Source of the DNA: Enterococcus saigonensis
GTDB taxonomy: Bacteria; Bacillota; Bacilli; Lactobacillales; Enterococcaceae
Assembly (NCBI RefSeq): GCF_011397115.1
Contig: NZ_AP022822.1
Location: forward strand, 1-64,000
DNA length: 64,000 bases
Direction: 5' to 3'
The notes under the pieces are model-generated. The model had not been told where the DNA came from and ran no database searches. It was given only the letters and a program-made list of their open reading frames with translations. A program made the translations under genes and the position numbers. Below are positions 36,809-45,949 of the stretch, piece by piece; position 1 is the stretch's first letter, and the number at the start of each line of letters is the position of its first letter.

Positions 36809-37209
36809 ATCAAAGCTACGGCAAATATTAAACCAGAAATAGGATTTTACTAACGATAAAAAGTTTTTTTCAAGTATAATTTAGTAATAGAAGAAATTTC
36901 ATAACTGCTATCTAATAAAGGTAAAAAGTTTACACTTAAATTTAATAGATAAAAAATAAATAGCATTTTAAAATTCTATTCGGTTTTTTTGTCAGAATTA
37001 TTGAGGCGTTTATGCCCTGACAAAAAAGGAGCGAAGGTGAAAAATAGTGTTAAAACGTAAAATCTAAACTAAATTTTATTGGTGTAGTTATCCCAATAAA
37101 ACCTTGCTATCAAGCGATTGCTATGAATAAGTTACACAAAAATTAGGAGAAGTTCTTTACTCTTTGAAATGATTGCGGTTACAGTGAAATTGGAAGGAGG
37201 GGCAAGAAA
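36809..37209. other. Non-coding spacer with one large hairpin
   Basis: TTTTTTTGTCAG and CTGACAAAAAA (about 36985-37028) form a hairpin, with an inner GAGGC/TGCC-type pair. No gene is supported. The strong AAGGAGG at 37193-37201 belongs to the next gene. Confidence 0.45.
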
Positions 37210-37752
37210 TTGACGGCTGTTGGAGCAAATATTAAATACTATCGCACATTGCATCATTACACGCAAAATGATTTGGCTAATGAACTTCACATCAGTCGCC
37301 AGACAATTTCAAAGTGGGAACGAGGCATCAGCCAACCTACTATTGAATATTTAATTGGACTGTCTGAATTCTTCCAAATTACTGTCGATGAATTAATTAA
37401 AGTCACCCACAAAGCAATCAAAGAGGAGGAAACAATCATGAAAAAAGCAATTTTTCTAGTTAGTAATTATACCCCATCTAATAATAGCGAATGGGGTAAA
37501 GAGGCAAAAGATTATGGAACTAGAGATTTTATTGCCAATCTTAGTAAAATCCACCATATGTATGAATGGCGAGCAGCTAAACCAGCAGAGTTGCCAGAAA
37601 TTTTAAACAAAGAAAATATCGGCATGATAGCAATAGCACCGACTGTTACCCCGCGATTAAAAGAAATTGAAGCACAATATCCTGGTAAAATTCAAGTGAT
37701 CTCACCTGCAGAATACGCTAAAATCACCACTAATTTTATCTTGGAACGTTAA
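37210..37752 (+). CDS. XRE-family regulator with a C-terminal domain that may also be translated separately
   Basis: 180 aa. Residues 1-68 are a Cro/CI-type helix-turn-helix (LANELHISRQTISKWERGIS). TTG start at 37210 is set by GGAAGGAGG. After residue 76 comes KKAIFLVSNYTPSNNSEWGK..., an alpha/beta-like region I do not recognise. Inside the gene, AAGAGGAGGA (37421-37430) sits 7 bases before ATG 37438, an optimal internal start that would give a separate 104-residue C-terminal protein in the same frame. Confidence 0.75.
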   Translation: MTAVGANIKYYRTLHHYTQNDLANELHISRQTISKWERGISQPTIEYLIGLSEFFQITVDELIKVTHKAIKEEETIMKKAIFLVSNYTPSNNSEWGKEAKDYGTRDFIANLSKIHHMYEWRAAKPAELPEILNKENIGMIAIAPTVTPRLKEIEAQYPGKIQVISPAEYAKITTNFILER

Positions 37753-37810
37753 TTTTAAAGGCTAAAAAGAATACTCTAAAAGAGAAAGAGAATGCAAAAA
37801 GGAGTTAAAT

Positions 37811-38602
37811 ATGGATTATATTAAAGGCAATAAGTTAGCTTGGGAAGAGGCTTTTGAACAGCGACAGGAAAATTGGGGGGAAGATAATTTCAAACGTCTG
37901 TTGAAAGAAGAGCTACCTTTCTTTGATAGAAATGTCGCCTATGAACTGAAAAAAATGGATTTTAAAAACAAACGCATTGCGCAGTTTTGTTGCAATAATG
38001 GGCGGGAATTGTTGGCATTGTTACAACTTGGTGCTAAAAGTGGCGTGGGTTTTGATATTGCTGAAAATATTTTAGCACAAGGAAGAACCACGGCTTTAAA
38101 GGCTAATATCACCAATTGTGAATTTGTCGCGCTTAATATTTTAGATATTCCGAGTGACTATCACAATCAATTTGATTTTATCTTTTTTACAATTGGGGCG
38201 ATTACTTGGTTTGAAGATTTAGCCGCCCTTTTTGCAAAAGTAGCCGCTTGTTTGAAAAAAGATGGTATCTTACTCATTCACGATTATCATCCTTTTATGA
38301 ATATGTTGCCTTTACCTGGAGAAGAAGAATTTGATCAGGACAAACTAAATCAGGTAAGCTATTCGTATTTTAGAACCACTCCTTGGATTGAAAATGATGG
38401 TATGTGCTATATGTCAAACACATATCATTCCAAAACATTCACCAGTTTTTCCCACACGATGGCAGAAATCATTACGAGTTTAGCTACAAATGGTTTTCAC
38501 GTATTAGCGTTAAATGAATATGATTATGATGTTGGTTTAACTGAGGTCTATGATAAGCAAGGCCTACCATTATCATTTCTTCTGACAGCTAAAAAGCAAT
38601 AG
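37811..38602 (+). CDS. Class I SAM-dependent methyltransferase
   Basis: 263 aa. The Rossmann methyltransferase core is seen as RIAQFCCNNGRELLALLQLG (motif I), VGFDIAENILAQGR (motif II), FDFIFFTIGAITWFED and CLKKDGILLIHDYHPF (post-motif). Substrate unknown. A GGAG site precedes the ATG. It sits 58 bases after the XRE gene and may be co-transcribed. Confidence 0.85.
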   Translation: MDYIKGNKLAWEEAFEQRQENWGEDNFKRLLKEELPFFDRNVAYELKKMDFKNKRIAQFCCNNGRELLALLQLGAKSGVGFDIAENILAQGRTTALKANITNCEFVALNILDIPSDYHNQFDFIFFTIGAITWFEDLAALFAKVAACLKKDGILLIHDYHPFMNMLPLPGEEEFDQDKLNQVSYSYFRTTPWIENDGMCYMSNTYHSKTFTSFSHTMAEIITSLATNGFHVLALNEYDYDVGLTEVYDKQGLPLSFLLTAKKQ

Positions 38603-38784
38603 CTTGTGGTCAAAAAGTAATCAGTGAAATACGGTTTTATTAGTTCGTGTCACTTGTTGTTTTAAGATGAAGAAGACAGCTAATTGATGTATATGGGGTA
38701 ATGTGTGATGACTTTTACGAATCAAACCCGATTAAAGTAAAAAATGTTCCATTCCCTTTTTAGTCAAAGGAGAGGAGAAGTCAG

Positions 38785-39140
38785 ATGTTAAACTATCAAG
38801 TATTTAAATCAGCAGAACAGCCAACACAAACCGCAATCAAGGAGTTTATGAGCTCCGAAAATTTCTCGCTTTTTGTTGCTTTAGATCAGTATTTGCAAGA
38901 AAAATATCAAATCAAACCTAAATTTTCTTATTCCAACTGTACAATGAATCAAAATATTTGGCGAGGTTGGAATATTAAATATCAAAAAAGCGGGCGATCA
39001 TTTTGTACATTTATCCGCAACAAGACTACTTTTTAGCGTTAGTTCCTGGTACATCTTTTGAAGTGCGTAATAAAGAAAAGGTGGATGAAGTAATGTTAGC
39101 AGTAGAACTTAGAAAAGAAGCCTTACAGGCCAAAAAGTAG
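38785..39140 (+). pseudogene. DUF3788-family protein, frameshifted
   Basis: The first 83 codons read FSLFVALDQYLQEKYQIKP, then YSNCTMNQNIWRGWNIKYQK and SGRSFCT, matching DUF3788 (conserved WN-KYQKSGRxLCT). The frame then breaks near 39005; the +1 frame continues the family with YPQQDYFLALVPGTSFEV to a stop at 39138. A one- or two-base indel in the TTTTG run region would explain it. A good ribosome site (AGGAGAGG) remains upstream. Confidence 0.7.
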
Positions 39141-39324
39141 TAACTAGCTGATATGGCAGTAAAGAAGCTGAGGAAAAGTACCGCGTTTTACTATTTTGCT
39201 TCAGGTAATCGGTGAATTAGACAAATATATATTGTTATTTTTTCTGATGAGTATTAGCAAAATCAAAAATGGTCTATACGTTCTAAAAAAGAAGCTCTGA
39301 AAATTTTTCCAAGTTTTAGGTATT

Positions 39325-39429
39325 ATGGATAGTTACCATTCTAAAGGAGAAGATATTGCAGATATTGTCGATTTAAAGGCAAAAGAAGCTATTTACAATC
39401 GTGCTAAAATCGCTGCTGGTGGTGATTAA
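39325..39429 (+). pseudogene. Short remnant of an unidentified gene
   Basis: A 34-codon frame ending with SKGEDIADIVDLKAKEAIYN and a Lys/Ala-rich tail looks like the true C-terminus of a protein. The frame upstream is broken by several stops, and there is no ribosome site. A terminator follows after 12 bases. The parent gene is not recognised. Confidence 0.35.
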
Positions 39430-39441
39430 AGTTAATAGTTT

Positions 39442-39486
39442 AAAAAACCGTATCCTCTTTTAAAGAGCGATACGGTTTTTTTTTTT
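39442..39486 (+). terminator. Intrinsic terminator before the ArsR-type gene
   Basis: AAAAAACCGTATC and GATACGGTTTTTT pair around a 14-base loop, which itself has CTCTTTTAAAGAG, with T11. Confidence 0.93.
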
Positions 39487-39499
39487 GCGGTTGTAGCCA

Positions 39500-39552
39500 T
39501 TGACAATCTGAAGTTAATTCGTTAGGTTTTTATATAGATATTTATCTATATA
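39500..39552 (+). promoter_or_regulatory. Promoter and palindromic operator of the ArsR-type operon
   Basis: TTGACA at 39500-39505 with a weak -10 (TAGGTT) 17 bases on. A perfect palindrome, TATATAGATA-TT-TATCTATATA (39531-39552), lies right before the ribosome site; this is the expected shape and position for an ArsR/SmtB-family operator. Confidence 0.75.
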
Positions 39553-39564
39553 GGAGAAAACGAA

Positions 39565-39888
39565 ATGAATTATGAAGAGATGACGATTGTGTTAAAGGCG
39601 TTAGGTGATCCTAACCGATTAAAAATTATTGATTTACTTTCAGGTGGGAGTTTATGTGCTTGTGATTTGTTACAGCACTTTGATTTTACTCAGCCAACAT
39701 TATCTCATCATATGAAAGTGCTGGAAAAAGCTGGCGTAGTGGTGGTGAAAAAAGAGGGAATTTGGCATCATTACAAATTGACAGAGCGCTTTGTAACAGC
39801 GTTTATGCAGAGTATGCTGCAGCTATTTTCAATAAAAGAAGAGACGGTTGCTATTTATCCAAATGAAAATTGCGTCAAGGAAAGCTAA
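39565..39888 (+). CDS. ArsR/SmtB-family transcriptional regulator
   Basis: 107 aa winged-helix repressor. Contains LKALGDPNRLKIIDLLSG, the recognition helix region FTQPTLSHHMKVLEKAGVV and the metal-sensing-type CxC motif in LCACDLL, as in ArsR proteins that bind arsenite. It begins just after a perfect palindrome and is followed by an ABC exporter pair, so it probably represses that exporter. Whether metal or metalloid is the signal is not shown; no arsenic genes are present. Confidence 0.9.
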   Translation: MNYEEMTIVLKALGDPNRLKIIDLLSGGSLCACDLLQHFDFTQPTLSHHMKVLEKAGVVVVKKEGIWHHYKLTERFVTAFMQSMLQLFSIKEETVAIYPNENCVKES

Positions 39889-39955
39889 AGAAGTACAAAC
39901 TGTGTCAGAGACACGCATTTTTGTAACAATGCTTTATGATGAAAGGAACAAATAA

Positions 39956-40891
39956 ATGGTAGATGCACTTGAAATAAAAAATTTAAAAAAAGTATACAGT
40001 ACAGGTGTCGAGGCCTTGCGAGGAATTGATTTGCAAGTAGCACAAGGTGATTTTTATGCCCTCTTAGGGCCAAATGGTGCTGGAAAATCCACGACGATTG
40101 GAATTATTACTTCTCTTGTCAATAAAACTTCTGGTCAAGTAAAAGTATTTGGTTATGATCTGGACAAAGAATTAGATAAAGCCAAGCAACAAATTGGGCT
40201 AGTTCCACAAGAATTTAATTTTAATCCCTTTGAAACAGTGCAACAAATTGTGGTCAATCAAGCAGGATATTACGGCGTTTCCCGTAAAGAAGCGTTAAAA
40301 CGCAGTGAAAAATATTTAAAGCAATCGAATTTGTGGGAAAAAAGAAATGAGCGGGCACGAATGCTTTCAGGTGGGATGAAACGGCGCTTAATGATTGCAA
40401 GAGCATTGATGCACGAACCACGTTTATTAATTTTAGATGAACCTACTGCTGGGGTGGATATTGAATTAAGAAGAGAGATGTGGGCTTTTTTAACTGCTTT
40501 AAATGAAAGTGGCACAACAATTATTTTAACGACACATTATTTGGAAGAAGCAGAAATGCTTTGCCGAAACATTGGCATTATTCAAGCTGGTACGTTGATT
40601 GAAAATACCAGTATGAAGTCGCTTTTAGCCAAGTTACAGTATGAAACGTTTATTTTGGATTTGGCACCATCTGAACACGCTCCTGTGATAAAAGGCTATA
40701 AAGCTACCTTAGAAGACGAATTCACATTAGCTGTAGAAGTGCAGCGGGAGCAAGGAATGAATGAAATTTTTCAGCAACTAAGCGCACAAGGTATCAAAAT
40801 TTTGTCGATGCGAAATAAATCCAATCGCTTGGAAGAACTGTTCTTAAAGATTACAGAAGATAAAAATGGATTGGAGGAGCATCATGTTTAG
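39956..40891 (+). CDS. ABC exporter, ATP-binding subunit
   Basis: 311 aa. Walker A GPNGAGKST, Q-loop VPQEFNFNPF, signature LSGGMKRRLMIARALM, Walker B LLILDEPTAGVD and the H-loop TTHYLEEAE, followed by a ~90-residue C-terminal domain as in drug/antibiotic exporters (CcmA/DrrA type). It overlaps the permease gene by 8 bases. Substrate unknown; the ArsR-type regulator suggests induction by a toxic compound or metal. Confidence 0.93.
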   Translation: MVDALEIKNLKKVYSTGVEALRGIDLQVAQGDFYALLGPNGAGKSTTIGIITSLVNKTSGQVKVFGYDLDKELDKAKQQIGLVPQEFNFNPFETVQQIVVNQAGYYGVSRKEALKRSEKYLKQSNLWEKRNERARMLSGGMKRRLMIARALMHEPRLLILDEPTAGVDIELRREMWAFLTALNESGTTIILTTHYLEEAEMLCRNIGIIQAGTLIENTSMKSLLAKLQYETFILDLAPSEHAPVIKGYKATLEDEFTLAVEVQREQGMNEIFQQLSAQGIKILSMRNKSNRLEELFLKITEDKNGLEEHHV

Positions 40892-41654
40892 TCTATATTT
40901 TACAGCATTAAAAAGTCTTGCCGTGAAAGAAACCAATCGTTATCTGCGTATATGGGTGCAGACTTTGGTTCCACCAGTCATTACAACTTCTTTGTATTTT
41001 ATTATTTTTGGCAAGATGATTGGTGGACGTATTGGGGATATGGGAGGATTTTCTTATATTGAATTTATTGTTCCAGGCTTGATTATGATGTCTGCCATTA
41101 CGAGTTCTTATGCGAATGTTTCTTCTTCCTTCTTTTCACAAAAGTTTCAAAAGAATATTGAAGAATTATTGGTGGCACCAGTGCCAGCGCACATTATTAT
41201 TTGGGGCTTTGTAATCGGCGGAATAGGTCGTAGTACATTAGTAGGAACGTTGGTCACGATAATATCTTTATTTTTTGTCCCCTTACATGTTCACTCTTGG
41301 TTGTTAGTGGTTTTGACCTTGCTGATGACAGCCATTTTATTTTCCTTAGCGGGTTTAATTAATGGTGTTTTTGCCCAATCCTATGATGATGTATCCATTG
41401 TGCCAACATTCGTCTTACAACCGTTAACCTATTTGGGTGGGGTCTTTTATGCGATTTCGATGTTGCCGCCTTTTTGGCAAGCAGTATCTAAAATCAACCC
41501 GATTGTGTACATGATTTCTTGTTTTCGGTATGGATTTTTAGGCACTACGGATGTATCGGTGGTATTTTCACTGCTTGTTCTAGTCCTGTTTATCGCAGTA
41601 CTTTATACGGTTTGCTATTATTTAATTAGTCGTGGAAGAGGTTTACGCAGCTAA
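40884..41654 (+). CDS. ABC-2 type exporter permease
   Basis: 256 aa with six membrane helices. ABC-2 features: YIEFIVPGLIMMSAITSSY, IEELLVAPV, and QPLTYLGGVFYAISMLPPFW. Start at ATG 40884 behind TTGGAGGAG, overlapping the ATPase gene. It forms the channel for the ATPase encoded upstream. Confidence 0.92.
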   Translation: MFSLYFTALKSLAVKETNRYLRIWVQTLVPPVITTSLYFIIFGKMIGGRIGDMGGFSYIEFIVPGLIMMSAITSSYANVSSSFFSQKFQKNIEELLVAPVPAHIIIWGFVIGGIGRSTLVGTLVTIISLFFVPLHVHSWLLVVLTLLMTAILFSLAGLINGVFAQSYDDVSIVPTFVLQPLTYLGGVFYAISMLPPFWQAVSKINPIVYMISCFRYGFLGTTDVSVVFSLLVLVLFIAVLYTVCYYLISRGRGLRS

Positions 41655-41671
41655 TAAAATATTTTTATAGT

Positions 41672-41716
41672 ACAAAGGGGGGTCTTGCTTTACGCAGATA
41701 CCCCTTTGTCTTTTTT
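41672..41716 (+). terminator. Intrinsic terminator of the ABC exporter operon
   Basis: ACAAAGGGG and CCCCTTTGT pair around a 20-base loop, followed by CT6. Confidence 0.85.
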
Positions 41717-41799
41717 ATGGCCGCCATTTACAATAAAAAAGTCGAAAAACTTTGCAAAAAATAACGTTTGACATAAGATGATAAAAAGGAGTGGGGATA

Positions 41800-42303
41800 G
41801 TGGAACAATTAAGTGACGCATTCATAATCATTGATTTACAAAATGGCGTTTGCCATGCTGAAGGCAAGCAGATTGATCATTTAGAAGAATTGGTGGTAGC
41901 AGTAAATAAGCGCATTGCGTTCTATCACACCGCAGAACTACCCATTATTTTTGTACAACACCAAGATGCTACATTACGCAAAAACTCTTTTGACTGGGAA
42001 ATTCTGCCAGGAATACAAAGAGGTATGAAAAGTTACTTTGTAAATAAAACCCATGCCAATTCGTTTTATCAAACAGATTTGTCACGTATCTTGACTAAAA
42101 ATAACGTGAAATCGCTAGAAATTTGTGGGGCGCAAACGGAATATTGTATCGATGCAACCATTAAGTTTGCCCACGGAATGGGGTATGATTTGCGGATGCA
42201 AAAAAACATGTCTACTACCTATGACAATGAATTTATGACAGCCACACAGACCATTACGTTTTATGAGAAAATTTGGGATGGACGATTTTTGACGTTTATT
42301 TAA
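41800..42303 (+). CDS. Isochorismatase-fold cysteine hydrolase
   Basis: 167 aa. The catalytic triad pattern of the family is present: Asp in IIDLQNGVC, Lys in YFVNKTHANSF and Cys in GAQTEYCIDAT. Members include nicotinamidases and other amidases; the substrate here is unknown. GTG 41800 is chosen because AAAGGAG overlaps the upstream in-frame GTG at 41791. Monocistronic by position. Confidence 0.88.
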   Translation: MEQLSDAFIIIDLQNGVCHAEGKQIDHLEELVVAVNKRIAFYHTAELPIIFVQHQDATLRKNSFDWEILPGIQRGMKSYFVNKTHANSFYQTDLSRILTKNNVKSLEICGAQTEYCIDATIKFAHGMGYDLRMQKNMSTTYDNEFMTATQTITFYEKIWDGRFLTFI

Positions 42304-42531
42304 ATGAGGCATTTTTGCTATGGCCGTCTTAACTTGTGGTATTTTACTAAGGAGTAGACAGGGAGATTTAAAAATAAAAGCAAGCGGCCTTATTTTATGC
42401 GTGCTATTTTTTCAACGTGCTAAAAAATTTTTTCTCCTTCTTTTTTACGCGCGTTCTTTGTTTCAATAGCTTTTTTTGCTCTTTTATGTCCGGAAATATT
42501 CCGATTTTTAAAAATTTTACAAAAAAATTTG
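42304..42531. other. AT-rich spacer before the T-box promoter
   Basis: No gene seen. A short palindrome CGGAA-ATA-TTCCG lies at about 42491-42503. No convincing terminator for the preceding gene was found. Confidence 0.4.
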
Positions 42532-42560
42532 TTGACAAATAATAAAAACCTAAGTAAGCT
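42532..42560 (+). promoter_or_regulatory. Promoter of the T-box-oppA transcript
   Basis: TTGACA (consensus), 17-base spacer, TAAGCT. The -10 is weak. Confidence 0.55.
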
Positions 42561-42589
42561 AACAATCAATTAAAGAATTTATACGTTGA

Positions 42590-42850
42590 AGAGAAGAGTA
42601 GCTAAAACGAGCAGTTTCAGAGAGTCCGGCTGGTGGGAAAGGACATTGCGCAATTTAGTGAAGATGAGCTCTGAGTATTTCAAATGGTTTACGCTATTTG
42701 AACGAAAAGCAATCGTTACTTTGCCGGGTATCAACAGGTACCGTTGAGATATTATTTGTGAGAATAATATGAATAAGGGTGGTAACGCGAAAAGTCTTCG
42801 TCCCTTTGTTTGTCATAGTTTGACAAGCAAAGGGATGAAGATTTTTTTTT
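42590..42850 (+). promoter_or_regulatory. T-box riboswitch, apparent Met (AUG) specifier, upstream of oppA
   Basis: Leader with T-box hallmarks: AGAGAGTCCGGCTGGTGGGA in Stem I, the T-box core AGGGTGGTAACGCG (42776-42789), and a terminator in which CTTCGTCCCTTTG pairs with CAAAGGGATGAAG before T8. By analogy with other leaders, the specifier follows GTGAA-N: GTGAA-G-ATG (42664-42666), which is AUG. Uncharged tRNA-Met would thus turn on peptide uptake. The T-box call is firm; the specifier is inferred by eye. Confidence 0.9.
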
Positions 42851-42938
42851 GTTTTTTGTCAGATTTCATCTCAAGGTAGTGAATTTTTTAAGCAAAGTAA
42901 ATTTAGCAGTATCTAGATCAAGTTGAGGAGTTGGAAAG

Positions 42939-44588
42939 ATGAAAGTGAAAAAGAGTATTTTGGTGGCAACAGGAATTTTGGCGGCATTAACATTAGCAGG
43001 GTGCACGTCAGGTGGTGCGACAAGTAAAAGCGCAAGTTCTGCAACCAAACAAGCAGCAAAACAAGAAATTAGTGTCAGTTTGCCGGCACCTTTAAGTACG
43101 CTGGATACCACGCAAACCACCGATAAAGTAACTTTTACAGTGGTACAACATTTATTTGAAGGCTTGTATCGTTTTGATGACAAGAGTCAGCCAGTTCCTG
43201 CATTGGCTCAAAAAGTTGCTATCAGTAAAGATGGAAAAACGTACACCTTCACCTTAAGAGACGACGCCAAGTGGAGTAATGGTGAAAAAGTAACAGCAAA
43301 TGATTTTCTTTTTGCTTGGAAACGGTTGGTAAATCCTCAGACAATGGGACCAAATGCCTATTTATTAGATAATGTAATCAATAGTCAAGATATCCGGGAA
43401 GGTAAAAAAGCAATTGATGAGATCGGGTTAAAAGCGCCGGATGAAAAAACATTTGAAGTGCAATTAAAACAAGCCCAACCTTCCTTTTTGTCCGTGGTAT
43501 CAATTGGGTGGCTAGCACCTCAAAATGAAAAATTTGTAACCGAGAAAAAAGATAATTATGCTCGTACTAGTGAAGATCTTTTATATACCGGACCTTTTGA
43601 ATTAAAAGATTGGAAACAAACCGGTGACGAGTGGACATTGGTGAAAAATGATGCGTATTACGATAAAAAAGATGTCAAATTGGCAGAGGTTCACGGCTCC
43701 ACTATTAAAGAAGAAAACACGGGTATTCAACTTGTAGATAGTGGTGAACTAGATTTGCAACGGATTAGTGGTCAATACGTAGAACAATTAAAAAACGATC
43801 CCCGCTTAACAACAGAAAAAGACGTAGCCAATCAATTTTTAGATTTCAATAAAAAGGCGAATAAAGCGTTAGGAAATGTGCACGTTCGAAAAGCAATTGC
43901 ACTTGCAATTAATAAAGAGCAACTGGCTAAAAATGTATTAAATGACGGTGCCACACCGCTAAATGGTTTAATTCCAACAGGTTTATATAAAAATCCTGAG
44001 ACAAATGAAGATTTCCGCAAGTATAGCGGTGATTACAACACGTATGACACCAAGGCAGCCAAAAGTGAATGGGACAAAGCTAAAGCGGTTATTGGCGATG
44101 AGCTGAAATTGAAATTATTAGTGACTGATGATGATAATGGTGAAAAAATTGGGGAATATTTACAAAGTCAATTACAAGAAACACTACCTGGTTTGAAAAT
44201 TACGATTAATAAACAACCAAAAGTGAATTTGAATCAATCGCGAACAGACGGAAACTATGAGTTATCAGTTTCTGGTTGGATTGCAGGGTCAAGTGAATTG
44301 GATTCATACTTCAACTTATACAAAACAGGTTCCTCTTATAATTATGGTGGTTACGATAGCAAGTCTTACACGGATTTAGTCGAAAAAGCCCGCACAGTAG
44401 ATGCCAATAATCCAACTGCGTTCTTTAAAGATTACAAAGAAGCAGAAAAAATATTGCTAGCAGAAGATGCAGCACAAGTTCCATTGTATCAAAGTGCTTC
44501 AAATTATTTAATCAATCAAAAAGTAAAAGGCATTGTTTTTCATGCCTATGGGGATTATTTCAATTTACGGACAGCCTCTGTAAAGTAA
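42939..44588 (+). CDS. oppA: Oligopeptide ABC transporter, substrate-binding lipoprotein (copy 1)
   Basis: 549 aa, family-5 solute-binding protein. Signal peptide residues 1-21 with lipobox LAGC. The mature protein has EISVSLPAPLSTLDTTQ, LFEGLYRFD and ASDYVFGW-type segments (NDFLFAWKRLVNPQT). It captures extracellular peptides for OppBCDF encoded 5 kb downstream. It lies behind a T-box leader, with pepT following after 11 bases, so uptake and cleavage are co-expressed. Confidence 0.94.
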   Translation: MKVKKSILVATGILAALTLAGCTSGGATSKSASSATKQAAKQEISVSLPAPLSTLDTTQTTDKVTFTVVQHLFEGLYRFDDKSQPVPALAQKVAISKDGKTYTFTLRDDAKWSNGEKVTANDFLFAWKRLVNPQTMGPNAYLLDNVINSQDIREGKKAIDEIGLKAPDEKTFEVQLKQAQPSFLSVVSIGWLAPQNEKFVTEKKDNYARTSEDLLYTGPFELKDWKQTGDEWTLVKNDAYYDKKDVKLAEVHGSTIKEENTGIQLVDSGELDLQRISGQYVEQLKNDPRLTTEKDVANQFLDFNKKANKALGNVHVRKAIALAINKEQLAKNVLNDGATPLNGLIPTGLYKNPETNEDFRKYSGDYNTYDTKAAKSEWDKAKAVIGDELKLKLLVTDDDNGEKIGEYLQSQLQETLPGLKITINKQPKVNLNQSRTDGNYELSVSGWIAGSSELDSYFNLYKTGSSYNYGGYDSKSYTDLVEKARTVDANNPTAFFKDYKEAEKILLAEDAAQVPLYQSASNYLINQKVKGIVFHAYGDYFNLRTASVK

Positions 44589-44599
44589 AGGAGTAAAAA

Positions 44600-45823
44600 A
44601 TGAGTCAATTATTGGAAGATTTTTTGAGATACGTCAAAGTGAATACCCGTTCAGATGAAAAAGCGACTACAATTCCGACAACGCCCGGTCAAGTTGACTT
44701 GGCGTTGCAATTAAAAGAGCAATTGGAAGAATTGGGTTTACAAGAAGTAACCTATTTTGAAAAAAATAGTTTTGTGATTGGTGCTTTAAAAGGTAATCCA
44801 AAAAAGAGTGCAATTGGTTTTATTGCTCACGTAGACACGGCAGATTTTAATGCAGAAAATGTTCGTCCACAAGTGTTTCACCAGTACAAGGGGCAAGAGG
44901 TAATCTTAAATACAGAAAAAAAGATTGTTTTATCCCCACAACAGTTTCCAAATTTGAAAGATTATATAGGAGAGACACTGATTACAACGGATGGCACGAC
45001 CCTTTTAGGTGCCGACGATAAGGCAGGAATTGCTGAAATCATCGATGCTTTACGTCATTTGAAACAAATTCCCTTAAAAGAGCGCGGAGATGTTTGGGTA
45101 GCTTTTGGTCCGGACGAAGAAATTGGCAAAGGGGCAGATAATTTTGAGGTGACAGATTTTCCGGTAGACTTTGCATATACTATCGACAGTGGGCGGGTTG
45201 GACATTTTGAGTATGAAACGTTTAATGCTGCCAAAATTGAAATTTCAATTGAAGGAACCAGTGTTCACCCGGGTACGGCTTATGGACAGTTGGTGAATGC
45301 GATTAAGATTGGTGAAGCCATTGACAGTCACTTGCCACAAGCAGAAGTACCGGAATTAACACAAGGCTACGAAGGATTTTATTTATTAAATAAATTCCAG
45401 GGAGATATTTCGTTTGCAGCGCTGGATTATATTATTCGAGATCACGACCATGCGAAATTTTTAGCCCGTAAAGAAGAACTCGTAGCCATTATTGCAAAAT
45501 TGAATGAAACGTTTACGTATCCTCGTATTACTTATCGATTGTTTGATCAATATTACAATATGAAAGAAATAATTGACCAAGAACCGCGAGTCGTGGACTA
45601 TGCACTTGCTGCCATGAAAAATTTAGGCATAAAACCAATTATTACTCCGTTTCGGGGTGGAACAGACGGCTCGAAGATTTCCTACAAAGGGATTGCTACG
45701 CCGAATTTATTCACTGGGGGTGAAAATTTTCACGGACAATATGAGTTTATTACCCTAGAAGCAATGGAAAAAGCGCGCGATACGATTATTGAAATCGTTA
45801 AAGTAGCAGCTGCAGCAGAATAA
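44600..45823 (+). CDS. pepT: Peptidase T (tripeptide aminopeptidase)
   Basis: 407 aa M20B zinc peptidase that removes N-terminal residues from tripeptides in the cytoplasm. Motifs: GFIAHVDTADFNAENV (metal His and Asp), TTLLGADDKAGIAEI, FGPDEEIGKGADNF (catalytic Glu and metal Glu), TIDSGRVGHFEYETFNAA and FRGGTDGSKISYKG. AAAGGAG precedes the ATG. It shares the T-box-controlled transcript with oppA. Confidence 0.96.
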   Translation: MSQLLEDFLRYVKVNTRSDEKATTIPTTPGQVDLALQLKEQLEELGLQEVTYFEKNSFVIGALKGNPKKSAIGFIAHVDTADFNAENVRPQVFHQYKGQEVILNTEKKIVLSPQQFPNLKDYIGETLITTDGTTLLGADDKAGIAEIIDALRHLKQIPLKERGDVWVAFGPDEEIGKGADNFEVTDFPVDFAYTIDSGRVGHFEYETFNAAKIEISIEGTSVHPGTAYGQLVNAIKIGEAIDSHLPQAEVPELTQGYEGFYLLNKFQGDISFAALDYIIRDHDHAKFLARKEELVAIIAKLNETFTYPRITYRLFDQYYNMKEIIDQEPRVVDYALAAMKNLGIKPIITPFRGGTDGSKISYKGIATPNLFTGGENFHGQYEFITLEAMEKARDTIIEIVKVAAAAE

Positions 45824-45949
45824 TTTAGTTATTTTTGAAAATTTTTATAGCTTTTTCAATTTATTTAAACCGCTTGTTATTAATCAATTAAATAAATTAA
45901 TTTGAAGTATTTTACAAATAAATTGAATGGAAAATCTGCGTTTTATCCT

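Noticed and set aside
42531..42538. Eight-base match (TGTTGACA) of the guide region to the T-box promoter
   Set aside because: It is mostly the -35 consensus itself, so a match is expected by chance; weaker than the nine-base match at oppA copy 2.
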